The notes: generated by a model not told the origin, from the letters alone. Positions 1-7,848 are shown, numbered from the stretch's first letter. The stretch: DNA of 64,000 bases from Alphaproteobacteria bacterium (GCA_021775995.1 JAJFGS010000013.1:124001-188000); one strand, 5' to 3'. Made by a program: numbers and translations.

Positions 1-96
1 GAGCAAGTTGCAGAAGATTTAAAAGAAATTGAAAATGAAATTGCAAAAAGACGTAATTTACGGTCGGTTAAAAAACCTTCTAAGGTCAGACCTTAG
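1..96 (+). CDS. C-terminal tail of an unidentified protein (partial)
   Basis: An open frame runs from base 1 to a TAG at 94-96 and encodes 31 residues, mostly charged, with a helical acidic stretch followed by a Lys/Arg-rich tail ending in KVRP. The gene begins outside the window, so the family cannot be named. It converges on nadK with no gap between the two stop codons. Confidence 0.5.
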   Translation, partial: EQVAEDLKEIENEIAKRRNLRSVKKPSKVRP

Positions 97-858
97 TTAA
101 ACTTCAAATTGCTCTTTTAAAATTCTTTCTTCTAAATGATGATCAAGATCAAAGAGAAGGGTACGTTCATCGCTGTCCGATTGTCTTATCTCAAGGCTTT
201 GAACATTTCTAACTTCAGTTGAGTCTGCTGTAGCACTGACTGGTCTCTTGTTAGGGTTAATAATATCAATTTTTACTTTTGACTCTGATGGTAGTAGCGC
301 ACCTCTCCACCGTCTTGGTCGAAAAGCACTGATAGGGGTTAACGCCAAAACATTTGCCGATAGAGGTAGGATGGAGCCATGTGCTGATAAATTGTAAGCG
401 GTACTTCCTGCAGGTGTTGATAGTAAAATTCCATCACAAACAAGTTCAGAAATACGTTGAATATTATCAACGGAGATTTTTAATTTTGCCGCTTGGCGTG
501 TTTGGCGCAATAAAGAAACTTCATTGAAAGCTAATGCTTCATGTTGCTTGTTATCAGTGTCAATAACGTTCATGGCAAGAGGGTATATCTTTACTGAGTG
601 GGCGTTAGTCAAATTTTCTATTAATTGTTCAGGGCGGTATGGGTTTAAAAGAAAGCCAACGGAACCACAATTCATACCATATACAGGTATTTTTTTATTG
701 CGTACCATGCGTAAACTTTCAAGTAAGGTGCCATCTCCACCAAGGGCAACCATAATGTCAGCCTTATCAATTCCAACATCTTCATGTTGAGACTTTAATT
801 CAAGAAGAGCTTTTTGAGCTTCTTTGCTATCGGCTACATGAAAAGTAATCTTAGGCAC
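97..858 (-). CDS. nadK: NAD kinase
   Basis: ATP-dependent NAD kinase, which phosphorylates NAD+ to NADP+ in the cytoplasm. The family signature GGDGTLLE is visible near the N-terminus, followed by the NCGSVGFLLN stretch and the NAD-binding SPAGSTAYNLSAHG segment in the middle. The frame is open back to an ATG at 897, but that start would overlap pyrE by 38 nt. I prefer the GTG at 856-858, one base after the pyrE stop and preceded by an AAGG motif, which gives 253 residues beginning PKITFHVADS and fits the short alphaproteobacterial form. It probably forms an operon with pyrE. Confidence 0.93.
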   Translation of the reverse strand: MPKITFHVADSKEAQKALLELKSQHEDVGIDKADIMVALGGDGTLLESLRMVRNKKIPVYGMNCGSVGFLLNPYRPEQLIENLTNAHSVKIYPLAMNVIDTDNKQHEALAFNEVSLLRQTRQAAKLKISVDNIQRISELVCDGILLSTPAGSTAYNLSAHGSILPLSANVLALTPISAFRPRRWRGALLPSESKVKIDIINPNKRPVSATADSTEVRNVQSLEIRQSDSDERTLLFDLDHHLEERILKEQFEV

Positions 859-859
859 T

Positions 860-1516
860 TTATAATGCCTTTTGTGAATAGTTATTGGCCCATTCATCAG
901 GGGAATTTAAAAATTCTTCTAATGACGTAATGGTTTCTGCGTCAAAATAATTTTCAGTTTTAATTACATCAAGTACTGACCACCAGTTTGTAAGAGCATG
1001 ACATTTTATTTTCATCTCATCCAAATTTATCTTACTTTGTGGGTAAATATCATATGAAAAAATAACAAAAGAATTTTCAATTTTTGTGTTGGCAGCGCGT
1101 AATGCATCAACAAAAATTTTCTGTGACGTACCCACTGTCATCAGGTCTTCAATTAACATGACATTTGCACCTTCTTCATTCATATGACCTTCAATTTGTG
1201 CCATACGGCCGTGACCTTTGGGTTTTTTACGGACATAAAGCATTGGTAAATCAAGACGTTCTGCCAAAAATGCAGCGTAAGGAATACCAGCTGTTTCACC
1301 GCCTGCTAGATAATCAACACCTAAAGGCTTAATTAAATCAGCCGCATAATCCATGATAATTTTACGCTCAGCGGGTAGGGAAATTAGGCGTCGCATATCA
1401 CAATACGTAGGACCAATTTTTCCAGACGTATAGGTGAATGGTTCTTTGGTATTGATGAGTATTGATTTGCTATCAAGAAGTAGTTTAGCTACATTTTTTG
1501 AAATGTCTTTATCCAT
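860..1516 (-). CDS. pyrE: orotate phosphoribosyltransferase
   Basis: Converts orotate and PRPP to orotidine 5'-monophosphate in de novo pyrimidine synthesis. At 218 residues it has the normal length. The catalytic lysine loop (YVRKKPKGHG, about residues 94-103) and the PRPP-binding motif (VMLIEDLMTVGTS, about 119-131) are present. The usual TTGGS end of that motif is replaced by TVGTS, a mild variation. nadK follows with only one base between stop and start, so the two are probably co-transcribed. pyrD, another gene of the pathway, is at the far end of the window. Confidence 0.94.
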   Translation of the reverse strand: MDKDISKNVAKLLLDSKSILINTKEPFTYTSGKIGPTYCDMRRLISLPAERKIIMDYAADLIKPLGVDYLAGGETAGIPYAAFLAERLDLPMLYVRKKPKGHGRMAQIEGHMNEEGANVMLIEDLMTVGTSQKIFVDALRAANTKIENSFVIFSYDIYPQSKINLDEMKIKCHALTNWWSVLDVIKTENYFDAETITSLEEFLNSPDEWANNYSQKAL

Positions 1517-1532
1517 TTTAATGCCCTCTTGC

Positions 1533-2180
1533 TTACTGACTAACCCAAGTAATACGACCTATCCAGGAAATATCATTCGCAGGTATTTTTCTGTTTTCAT
1601 GATCAGGGTTAAGTGATCGTATTTCTATACGAGAGGCATTTTGTCTTACCAGCTCTTTTGCCATGATTTCACCATTTGTTGTTTTAATAACAATACGGTC
1701 ACCATTACGCAACTTTGCTTTGGGAGAAATAACCAATATATCACCGTCACGATAAAGTGGTTCCATAGAGTCACCGCTGATTTCCAAGGCATAGCAACCT
1801 TCTTCATTACTCGCATTATAATCAGGAAATCGAACTTCATCCCAGCTATCTCCTTTGGGGTAACCTTCTTCATCAAAGAATCCTTGTGATCCTGCTTGTG
1901 CAAAACCAATAACAGGAATAGTCAAAGTTGAGTTATTATTTTTTGGATCTAAATCTTCAACAAGCGAAACAAAATCATGCATGGTTGCCCCTGTCGCTGC
2001 CAAAATACGGGATACACTTTCTGTTGAAGGCCATCTTGGTTTGCCATCGGGGCCTATACGTTTGCTTTTATTAAAAGAGGTAGAATCCAATCCAGCCTGT
2101 TTAGCAAGTCCTGAAGGACTGTAACCAAAAGTTGTTGCAAGGCGATCTATAGCGCGCCAGATTTGTTCATGTGTCAGCAT
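1533..2180 (-). CDS. S24/LexA-like HTH transcriptional regulator
   Basis: 215-residue regulator with an N-terminal helix-turn-helix domain (about 1-70) and a C-terminal S24 peptidase-like domain. The self-cleavage elements are complete: an Ala96-Gly97 site, Ser138 in GDSMEP and Lys175 in MAKEL. The Ser-Lys spacing of 37 equals that of LexA. From memory the N-terminal sequence (FNKSKRIGPDGKPRWPSTES) resembles a regulator conserved across Alphaproteobacteria, so it may be a host gene rather than the phage repressor. It is divergent from the particle cassette and separated from it by a region holding inverted AATCCT-type half-sites, so it is the obvious candidate for controlling that cassette, possibly in response to DNA damage. 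That role is inferred. Confidence 0.85.
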   Translation of the reverse strand: MLTHEQIWRAIDRLATTFGYSPSGLAKQAGLDSTSFNKSKRIGPDGKPRWPSTESVSRILAATGATMHDFVSLVEDLDPKNNNSTLTIPVIGFAQAGSQGFFDEEGYPKGDSWDEVRFPDYNASNEEGCYALEISGDSMEPLYRDGDILVISPKAKLRNGDRIVIKTTNGEIMAKELVRQNASRIEIRSLNPDHENRKIPANDISWIGRITWVSQ

Positions 2181-2238
2181 TTTGTGTTCTTCTCATAAAT
2201 TATGTTTTTTTCGTATCGTTAATAATACCTACCCACTA

Positions 2239-2246
2239 TAGGATTA
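2239..2246. promoter_or_regulatory. candidate operator half-site (regulator side)
   Basis: TAGGATTA, the exact reverse complement of TAATCCTA at 2314-2321, lies upstream of the S24 regulator start. The pair flanks the divergent promoter region. The same core recurs as an inverted repeat at the capsid promoter (6475-6499). Operator function is inferred. Confidence 0.4.
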
Positions 2247-2298
2247 AACTCCCATTACCGCAAAGTAAAATTAATAGGAAAAAAATCATATTTTATTC

Positions 2299-2328
2299 TT
2301 GACAAGATGAATATAATCCTATTATATA
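2299..2328 (+). promoter_or_regulatory. candidate promoter of the phage cassette, with operator half-site
   Basis: A perfect TTGACA -35 box lies at 2299-2304. Possible -10 boxes are TATTAT at 2320-2325 (spacer 15) or TATATA at 2323-2328 (spacer 18); neither is ideal. TAATCCTA at 2314-2321 lies inside the spacer, where a bound repressor would block RNA polymerase. Confidence 0.5.
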
Positions 2329-2367
2329 GTGAACATTAAGGGAGCAACTGTGTTTAAAGGACAAAAA

Positions 2368-2841
2368 ATGGATAAAGAAACCAAAATAGAAAAAAAGATT
2401 AAAAACGAAAACAACTCTCTTAATAAAAATATTGTACCTTTTGATACGGTCGAAGAAGCGTGGTTTTGGTTCATATTAGCGCAGCAAGCTAAAGTTGAAG
2501 GAGCAAGATACACAGCTGGGTTATCAATAACACCTCGACCGTGTGAACCATCAGATATTTTAAAAATTCTAAATAATCTGTATCGCAATCGCTTACTGCT
2601 TTGGGAGCATATGTTGGTTTTACGGCATTATGGTCGCCGTCAGCTTGCACCTGACCCTCAGCGTGTAAAAGAGGTTCGTGCCCATAAATTGTGGTTAGAA
2701 GCAATGCAACGTTTAGAGCCCGCGCTTATTCGTAAAAAAATTATGCATGATAATAAATCAAATAATTTATTTGCCAATAAGTCATGGGCACAAGAAGCAT
2801 CTCTCTATTCTAATACGACATATGATGATTTTGTATCGTGA
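2368..2841 (+). CDS. conserved phage-cassette protein, function unknown
   Basis: First gene of the cassette. The chosen ATG at 2368 follows an AAAGGA ribosome-binding site and gives 157 residues; the frame is also open to a GTG at 2329. After a Lys/Asn-rich N-terminus it has a compact, Trp- and Arg-rich core (EEAWFWFILAQQ, RPCEPSDILKIL, RHYGRRQLAPDP). I associate this kind of sequence with alphaproteobacterial prophage-like clusters but know no function. There is no signal peptide or membrane segment. The next gene starts at 2838, overlapping its stop by 4 nt, so the two are translationally coupled. Confidence 0.65.
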   Translation: MDKETKIEKKIKNENNSLNKNIVPFDTVEEAWFWFILAQQAKVEGARYTAGLSITPRPCEPSDILKILNNLYRNRLLLWEHMLVLRHYGRRQLAPDPQRVKEVRAHKLWLEAMQRLEPALIRKKIMHDNKSNNLFANKSWAQEASLYSNTTYDDFVS

Positions 2842-3293
2842 GAAAATATACACCTGAAATTTTTCTAGGGGAGTGTAAGCCCCAAGATGCCTGGGTTGTC
2901 TTTAGTGGGGAAACAGATCTACCATATTTAAAAATTCTTAAATCTGGTTTTCGCCATTGTTTTATTTTATTGAACGATGGGCAACGCTGGATGAGTATTG
3001 ATCCGCTTTCTCCATATATGGACATACAGATTTATCATCATATTGAAAGCGAGTTTTGTTTACCTGATTGGCTTAAAGTGCGCGGTTATAAAGTTGTAAA
3101 AACACAAATTAATAAACAACATAATAAGCCAGCACCTTGGATGTTCTTTACTTGCGTTGAATCTATCAAACGTATTTTAGGAATTCATAACCGCTATATC
3201 CTAACGCCATGGCAGTTATATAGGCATTTGATCAATTATAATAATTCAGAAATATCGAAAAAATCGAAAGGAGATTTTTCATGGGCAGTATAA
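2838..3293 (+). CDS. phage-cassette protein, possible permuted papain-fold (NlpC/P60-like)
   Basis: 151 residues starting with a GTG that overlaps the previous stop. An early histidine stands in GFRHCFILLND followed by WMSIDPLS. A late cysteine stands in FTCVESIKRILGI and is followed by TPWQLYRHL. His before Cys, with a C-x-E-x-x-x-R helix and a downstream TP-x-x-L, is the pattern of circularly permuted papain-like enzymes such as the YiiX/LRAT group. The fold is my inference and no substrate can be named. It could act on peptidoglycan, or be a catalytically reduced assembly factor, since it sits just before the portal genes. Confidence 0.6.
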   Translation: MRKYTPEIFLGECKPQDAWVVFSGETDLPYLKILKSGFRHCFILLNDGQRWMSIDPLSPYMDIQIYHHIESEFCLPDWLKVRGYKVVKTQINKQHNKPAPWMFFTCVESIKRILGIHNRYILTPWQLYRHLINYNNSEISKKSKGDFSWAV

Positions 3294-3538
3294 CAAAAAA
3301 GCCAAAGGCGCCTACGATTACATATGTTTTACCTAGCGAACCAACGCCTGTAACAGCAGAGACAGTAATATCATCCGAACCAGTGAAAACTGATGCAGAA
3401 GTTCAAGCTGAAGCTCGGACGGAAAGTCTTTTGCGACGCTCACGTGGTCGCTTTGGGACAATTGCAACAAGTTTTAAAGGGTTTTTGGATAGCGCCAATA
3501 GCGAGCGCAATCAGCAAAAAACATTATTAGGAGAATAA
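3281..3538 (+). CDS. small phage protein upstream of portal
   Basis: 85 residues, ATG at 3281 preceded by AAAGGAG and overlapping the previous gene by 13 nt. The N-terminal half is Pro/Thr/Glu-rich and likely disordered. The C-terminal half has RRSRGRFGT and ends KTLLGE, a pattern typical of small proteins encoded just before the portal in BPP-1-like and related podoviruses. The function is unknown. The stop is one base before the portal start. Confidence 0.6.
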   Translation: MGSITKKPKAPTITYVLPSEPTPVTAETVISSEPVKTDAEVQAEARTESLLRRSRGRFGTIATSFKGFLDSANSERNQQKTLLGE

Positions 3539-3539
3539 G

Positions 3540-5060
3540 ATGGAGAATACAAAGATAGATATTAAAAATTCTCAACGGCTAGAAAAGATTATTGATAGGT
3601 ATACGCGTGCAAAATCACGACGTCAAAATTGGGAATCTCACTGGGAAGATTGTTATGATTATGCCTTGCCTCAACGTAGTGATGCCGCGCAATTTGGTGT
3701 AGTAGGTGGAAGCAGAACAAAAAATATATTTGATGGGACGGCAATGGATGCTGTTGATCAGTTGGCGGCAAGTTTGTTAGGTCATTTAACGCCACCGTGG
3801 ACACAATGGTTTGGTTTTAAGCCAGGACCAGATTTGAATGATGCGGAAGCACAAAGGTTAGCTCCTGTTTTAGAAGATATAGCCCGTAAAATTCAATCGC
3901 ATTTTGATCGTTCTAATTTTAGTGTTGAAATCCATCAGTGTTTTTTAGATTTGGCTGTTGGCGGAACGTCAACATTACATTTTGAAGAAACAGAAATTGG
4001 CGAATATTCTGCTTTTAAATTTTCTGCCGTGCCTCTTCAGGATATAGTCTTAGAAGAGGGGAGTAATGGATTTTTAGATGGTTCTTACCGCAGTTTATCG
4101 CTGACATTAAAGCAACTTCAAGGTCGGTATCCAAAAGCAGAGTTACCACTTTATATTTTGAGTAAAGGGGAGTCAGATACCCAAGCTACCTTTGACGTAC
4201 TTGAAAGTATCTTGCCTGAAAATGGTATTTATCATTATACAGCGATTTTAATGGATGATAGCTCTCCTGTTTTGTTAAAAGAGGGGAATTTTAATAAATC
4301 ACCCGCTATTTCTTTTCGTTGGATGAAATCACCAGGAGAGATTTATGGCCGTTCTCCTGTGATGAAGGCCTTACCTGATATTAAAACTGCGAATAAGGTT
4401 GTCGAACTTATTTTAAAAAATGCGTCTATTGCCGTAACTGGGATATGGCAGGCGGATGATGATGGTGTGTTAAATCCAGCTAATATTGAGCTTGTGCCAG
4501 GGGCTATTATTCCGAAAGCAGTTGGATCTCAAGGTCTTAAACCTTTGGAAATGCCGGGACGTTTTGATGTTTCCGAACTGGTTTTAAAAGATTTACGGTC
4601 ACGCATTCGCCATGCTTTACTATCTGATAAATTAGGGCCTGTGGTTAATCATAAAATGAGTGCGACAGAAGTATTGGAGCGTTCTTCGGAAATGGGTCTT
4701 CTACTTGGTGCGACCTATGGGCGGTTACAATCCGAGCTTTTAACACCGTTGATTGAACGTGCTTTTTCTATTTTACAACGGCGTGGGGAAATTCCAGATA
4801 TTGCGCTTGATGGTCGTTATGTGATGCTTGATTATCGCTCTCCTTTGGCACGTATGCAGGGGCAAGGACATGTCCAGAATGTTTTAACGTGGCTGAACAC
4901 GGTTTCAAGCATGGGAACACCTGCTGCAGGCTCTATTGATATTCAAAAAACAGTGAAGTTTTTAGGAGAGTCTTTAGGCGTACCAAATGATTTAATTCAA
5001 CAACAAATTATTCCTGAAAATTTAAAATTGGCGGAGGAAATTGATGTTCTTTCAGAATAA
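3540..5060 (+). CDS. portal (head-tail connector), podovirus type
   Basis: 506-residue head-to-tail connecting protein of the T7-like podovirus family (the Head-tail_con type). The family opening is clear: a basic helix, then SHWEDCYDYALPQRSD, then IFDGTAMDAVDQLAASLLGHLTPP, here running into the PPWTQWFGF segment. A ring of this protein forms the vertex through which DNA is packaged and ejected. Length is normal and no frame damage is visible. It overlaps the next gene by about 17 nt. Together with the capsid and tail-tube proteins it marks the particle as short-tailed. Confidence 0.93.
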   Translation: MENTKIDIKNSQRLEKIIDRYTRAKSRRQNWESHWEDCYDYALPQRSDAAQFGVVGGSRTKNIFDGTAMDAVDQLAASLLGHLTPPWTQWFGFKPGPDLNDAEAQRLAPVLEDIARKIQSHFDRSNFSVEIHQCFLDLAVGGTSTLHFEETEIGEYSAFKFSAVPLQDIVLEEGSNGFLDGSYRSLSLTLKQLQGRYPKAELPLYILSKGESDTQATFDVLESILPENGIYHYTAILMDDSSPVLLKEGNFNKSPAISFRWMKSPGEIYGRSPVMKALPDIKTANKVVELILKNASIAVTGIWQADDDGVLNPANIELVPGAIIPKAVGSQGLKPLEMPGRFDVSELVLKDLRSRIRHALLSDKLGPVVNHKMSATEVLERSSEMGLLLGATYGRLQSELLTPLIERAFSILQRRGEIPDIALDGRYVMLDYRSPLARMQGQGHVQNVLTWLNTVSSMGTPAAGSIDIQKTVKFLGESLGVPNDLIQQQIIPENLKLAEEIDVLSE

Positions 5061-5304
5061 AAATAAATTTAAAATTATTGATATCTCACACATATCAAAA
5101 ATAGATCAAAAAAATATAAAACGTGTTTTTGCTCGTGTTTTTTCTTCTGAAGATGGGAAAAAGGCACTCGCATACTTACAATATATAACGTTTAACCGTA
5201 ACTACGGCGCTGAAGTTTCCAATGATCAACTGCGTTACGCCGAAGGGCAACGCTCAATGGTTCATACGATTTTACGTTTTATTGAACAAGCTAAAGAAAA
5301 TTAA
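5044..5304 (+). CDS. Bbp19-like phage protein
   Basis: 86 residues from an ATG at 5044, overlapping the portal end; a GGAGG ribosome-binding site lies just upstream. The pattern VFSSEDGKKALAYL, then TFNRNYG, then RYAEGQRSMVHTIL fits the small Bbp19 family named after Bordetella phage BPP-1. The family normally lies beside portal and scaffold genes. Its molecular role is unknown. Confidence 0.75.
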   Translation: MFFQNKNKFKIIDISHISKIDQKNIKRVFARVFSSEDGKKALAYLQYITFNRNYGAEVSNDQLRYAEGQRSMVHTILRFIEQAKEN

Positions 5305-5345
5305 CCTTTAAGAAAATATTCTAATTCATAAATAAGGAGAAAAAT

Positions 5346-5981
5346 ATGAATGACACTCTACTTGATAATGATATTCCAGCAAAATTTAAAAATCCTGAAA
5401 CGGGTGAAGTAAACGTGGTGGCTATGGCGCAATCCTATAAAGCGTTAGAGCAAAAAATGTCGCAGAATCCGTCCGCCCCTAAATCACATGAAGATTATTG
5501 TGTGGATTGTTCTCATGGTTTTTTTGAAGAAGACGCAGAAATGAATAGAAAAATGCATGAAAAAGGTTTTACAAATGATCAAGTGCAATTTGTTTATGAT
5601 TTGGCAGCAGAAAAAATGGTGCCTATGGTCATAGAAATGGCTGGTGACTTTAAGGCAGATCGTGAAGTTGAAAAACTTGTTGAATATTTTGGTGGTCCAG
5701 AAAAGTGGAAGGAAGTATCAAGACAACTTCTTGCTTTTGGCCAGAAAAATTTGCCAGTGGATGCGCTTGATTCCTTATCTAGTTCTTATGAAGGCGTTAT
5801 TGCTCTTTATAATATGATGAATGGGGATGAGCCTATAATTGGGCAAGGTGCAGGAGAACTTAGTAAGTCAGGTGAAATGGATTTACAATCAATGATGCGT
5901 GACCCAAAATATTGGCGTGATAAAGATCCCTCTTTTGTATCGAAAGTAACAGAAGGTTTCCAACGTATGTACGGGAAGTAA
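5346..5981 (+). CDS. capsid assembly scaffolding protein
   Basis: 211 residues, ATG preceded by AAGGAG. It starts with the typical scaffold opening, IPAKFKNPETGEVNV followed by an AQSYKALEQKM helix, then an acidic, helix-rich body and a C-terminal segment with DPKYWRDKDPSFVSKV. Such proteins fill the procapsid and template capsid assembly, then leave. Position between portal and capsid supports the call. A strong terminator follows directly. Confidence 0.8.
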   Translation: MNDTLLDNDIPAKFKNPETGEVNVVAMAQSYKALEQKMSQNPSAPKSHEDYCVDCSHGFFEEDAEMNRKMHEKGFTNDQVQFVYDLAAEKMVPMVIEMAGDFKADREVEKLVEYFGGPEKWKEVSRQLLAFGQKNLPVDALDSLSSSYEGVIALYNMMNGDEPIIGQGAGELSKSGEMDLQSMMRDPKYWRDKDPSFVSKVTEGFQRMYGK

Positions 5982-5988
5982 TATTAAG

Positions 5989-6017
5989 AAAGCCTCCAAA
6001 TTTAGGAGGCTTTTTTT
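5989..6017 (+). terminator. Rho-independent terminator after scaffold gene
   Basis: A perfect 9-bp stem, AAAGCCTCC at 5989-5997 and GGAGGCTTT at 6005-6013, with a 7-nt loop and a run of T. It separates the portal-scaffold operon from the capsid operon, which has its own promoter. The pilZ gene converges on it. Confidence 0.9.
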
Positions 6018-6401
6018 CTACATTTGGGAATTTGCAAATTGCTGCGTCATATAATCATCAACGATGTGATTAAATTGGCGTTCTATATTTTGTGTTAAAG
6101 GGGCAAATTTAATAACAACTTTATCACGTGATTTACGCAAAATTTGTCCACTATGAAGAATATCAACAACACGGCCGGTTAATTTAAACCGCAATGTTAC
6201 AGTTTTCATCTCGTTAACACCAAATTGTCGCTCATCGCCCGTGATAAGCACGCCGCCTTTGCTCCAATTACGCACAGGATAAGAAATACCATCAACGATA
6301 CCTATACAACTATCGGTTTCACGGCGTTCAAACTCACGTCGTGTGTCTTTATCATCGTTACTAATCTTAAGTCTCAGTGTGTGTAAAATATTATTTAACA
6401 T
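6018..6401 (-). CDS. PilZ-domain protein inside the phage cassette
   Basis: 127 residues on the opposite strand between scaffold and capsid genes. The c-di-GMP-binding signature of PilZ is complete: an RxxxR motif at about 22-26 and NWSKGG (N-x-S-x-x-G) at about 45-50, followed by a beta-rich domain to about residue 105. It has no signal peptide, membrane segment or attached output domain, so it would act as a cytoplasmic c-di-GMP sensor or adaptor. A PilZ protein in a virion module is unusual. It may be a cargo gene, or may tie particle production to host c-di-GMP. The binding residues are seen; the role is inferred. Confidence 0.82.
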   Translation of the reverse strand: MLNNILHTLRLKISNDDKDTRREFERRETDSCIGIVDGISYPVRNWSKGGVLITGDERQFGVNEMKTVTLRFKLTGRVVDILHSGQILRKSRDKVVIKFAPLTQNIERQFNHIVDDYMTQQFANSQM

Positions 6402-6442
6402 TATTATTGTGACTCCCTAGAAATAAGTTATAGACATAAAAC

Positions 6443-6458
6443 ATAAGTTTCAACTTAT
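6443..6458. promoter_or_regulatory. perfect palindrome upstream of capsid promoter
   Basis: ATAAGTT-TC-AACTTAT, a 7-bp perfect inverted repeat in the AT-rich region between divergent pilZ and capsid genes. It could be a regulator site for either gene. No protein can be assigned. Confidence 0.35.
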
Positions 6459-6474
6459 TTATAAATTATATACA

Positions 6475-6510
6475 AAAATCCTTGACTTATTAGGATTTTA
6501 TTCTTATTAT
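6475..6510 (+). promoter_or_regulatory. capsid operon promoter with overlapping operator
   Basis: TTGACT at 6482-6487 and TATTAT at 6505-6510 with a 17-nt spacer make a good sigma-70 promoter. The inverted repeat AAAATCCT (6475-6482) and AGGATTTT (6492-6499) overlaps the -35 box and spacer. It shares the AATCCT core with the sites next to the S24 regulator. Confidence 0.65.
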
Positions 6511-6734
6511 TGTTTTTATCAACGCCATATTTGCGCCTTAGCATACAAAATGGCGTTAATTACCTCATAGTCTTATTCGTGAGAGAATTAACAATAGTTT
6601 CAGAGAACAAATTTATTTGCCTGAAACCTTTCTAAACATGACGATTTAACAAGCCATATTTCAAAATAGTGAAATGTGACAACTCTGTTGCGCCATACCC
6701 TTCAATATCAACTTAACAAAAAAGGATAATTGCC
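6511..6734 (+). promoter_or_regulatory. structured 5' leader of the capsid gene
   Basis: About 220 nt lie between the promoter and the capsid ATG and contain no gene. Three inverted repeats stand in series: AACGCCAT (6521-6528) with ATGGCGTT (6550-6557); GTTTCAG (6597-6603) with CTGAAAC (6621-6627); ATTTCA (6658-6663) with TGAAAT (6670-6675). The leader ends in AAAGGA before the start codon. It may stabilise the most abundant particle mRNA or allow post-transcriptional control. Confidence 0.5.
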
Positions 6735-7571
6735 ATGGCAACAACCATTGATCAGGCATTCATTAAGCAATTCGAACGCGAAGTGCATGAAGCCTACCAA
6801 CGTCAGGGGTCTAAATTAAGAAACTCTGTACGTACAACAAATCAAGTAAAAGGATCCTCAACGACTTTTCAAAAAGTAGGAAAAGGAACTGCCTCAACTA
6901 AATCAACACACGGTATGGTACCTGTGATGAATTTGGCACATTCAAACGTCGAATGTGTTTTACAAGATTATTACGCAGGTGACTGGGTTGATCATCTTGA
7001 TGAATTAAAAACCAATATTGATGAGCGTCAAGTCATTGCGAGCGCAGGGGCAAGTGCTCTAGGTCGTAAAACAGACGAGATGATTATTAATGCGTTAGCA
7101 ACATCTTCTGCAAATGTAATTGCAGATGCTAATACAGGTTTGACCAAGGATAAAGTATTAGAAGCGTTTGAGCTCTTTGGTGATACTGATGTACCAGATG
7201 ATGGGCAACGCTTTGCGACGATTGGTTGGAAACAATGGAGTGATTTACTTCAAATCGATGAGTTTGTGAACGCCGACTATATTGGTGAAGGTAATTCACC
7301 TTATACGAATTCAGCGACGCAAGCGAAAATGTGGCTTGGAACAATTTGGATACCTCATTCTGGTCTTCCTGTTGATGGGGATGATATTCGTTCTTGTTAT
7401 TTCTACCATAAAACAGCCATTGGTCATGCTGTGGGCAGTGATGTTCAAACGGACATTAGCTGGCACGGTGACCGTGCTGCGCATTTCGTGAACAATATGA
7501 TGAGCCAAGGCTCAGTTCTTATTGATACGGCTGGCGTGGTGACAATCAATTGTGATGAAACCCCAGATTAA
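6735..7571 (+). CDS. major capsid protein
   Basis: 278-residue phage capsid protein. The opening (TTIDQAFIKQFEREVHEAYQ, then GSKLRNSVRTT) and the central ALGRKTDEMIINAL segment match the capsid family that accompanies BPP-1/T7-like connector proteins. It forms the icosahedral shell. The reading frame is intact and of normal length. It has its own promoter and long leader, so expression can be set apart from portal and scaffold. Confidence 0.9.
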   Translation: MATTIDQAFIKQFEREVHEAYQRQGSKLRNSVRTTNQVKGSSTTFQKVGKGTASTKSTHGMVPVMNLAHSNVECVLQDYYAGDWVDHLDELKTNIDERQVIASAGASALGRKTDEMIINALATSSANVIADANTGLTKDKVLEAFELFGDTDVPDDGQRFATIGWKQWSDLLQIDEFVNADYIGEGNSPYTNSATQAKMWLGTIWIPHSGLPVDGDDIRSCYFYHKTAIGHAVGSDVQTDISWHGDRAAHFVNNMMSQGSVLIDTAGVVTINCDETPD

Positions 7572-7608
7572 TCAAATTTATAATCTCAAATAACAAGGAA
7601 ATATAATC

Positions 7609-7848
7609 ATGAGCTTACAACTCTCCGACCTAAGCGTGCTTGCGTACGCTAATAACTTCACCTTGTGGCACTATAAAACAGAAGATGCTTCTGTGACGAC
7701 CGCAGGTTATTTTAATACAGCATCCGATATGATGAACGTCAATGACCTTCTTATTACGAATGTTGATATAGATGGCAGCCCTGTAACACAATTTTATATT
7801 GTAACAGATATCACAAGTGGCGTTGTCACTGTTGCGGCCTACGCATAA
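7609..7848 (+). CDS. small capsid-adjacent phage protein
   Basis: 79 residues, ATG preceded by AAGGA. Beta-rich, with FTLWHYKTEDASVTTAGYF followed by a hydrophobic DLLITNVDIDG strand and a VVTVAAYA end. Small proteins with this pattern commonly sit next to podovirus capsid genes. A head-decoration role is possible but not shown. Confidence 0.6.
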   Translation: MSLQLSDLSVLAYANNFTLWHYKTEDASVTTAGYFNTASDMMNVNDLLITNVDIDGSPVTQFYIVTDITSGVVTVAAYA

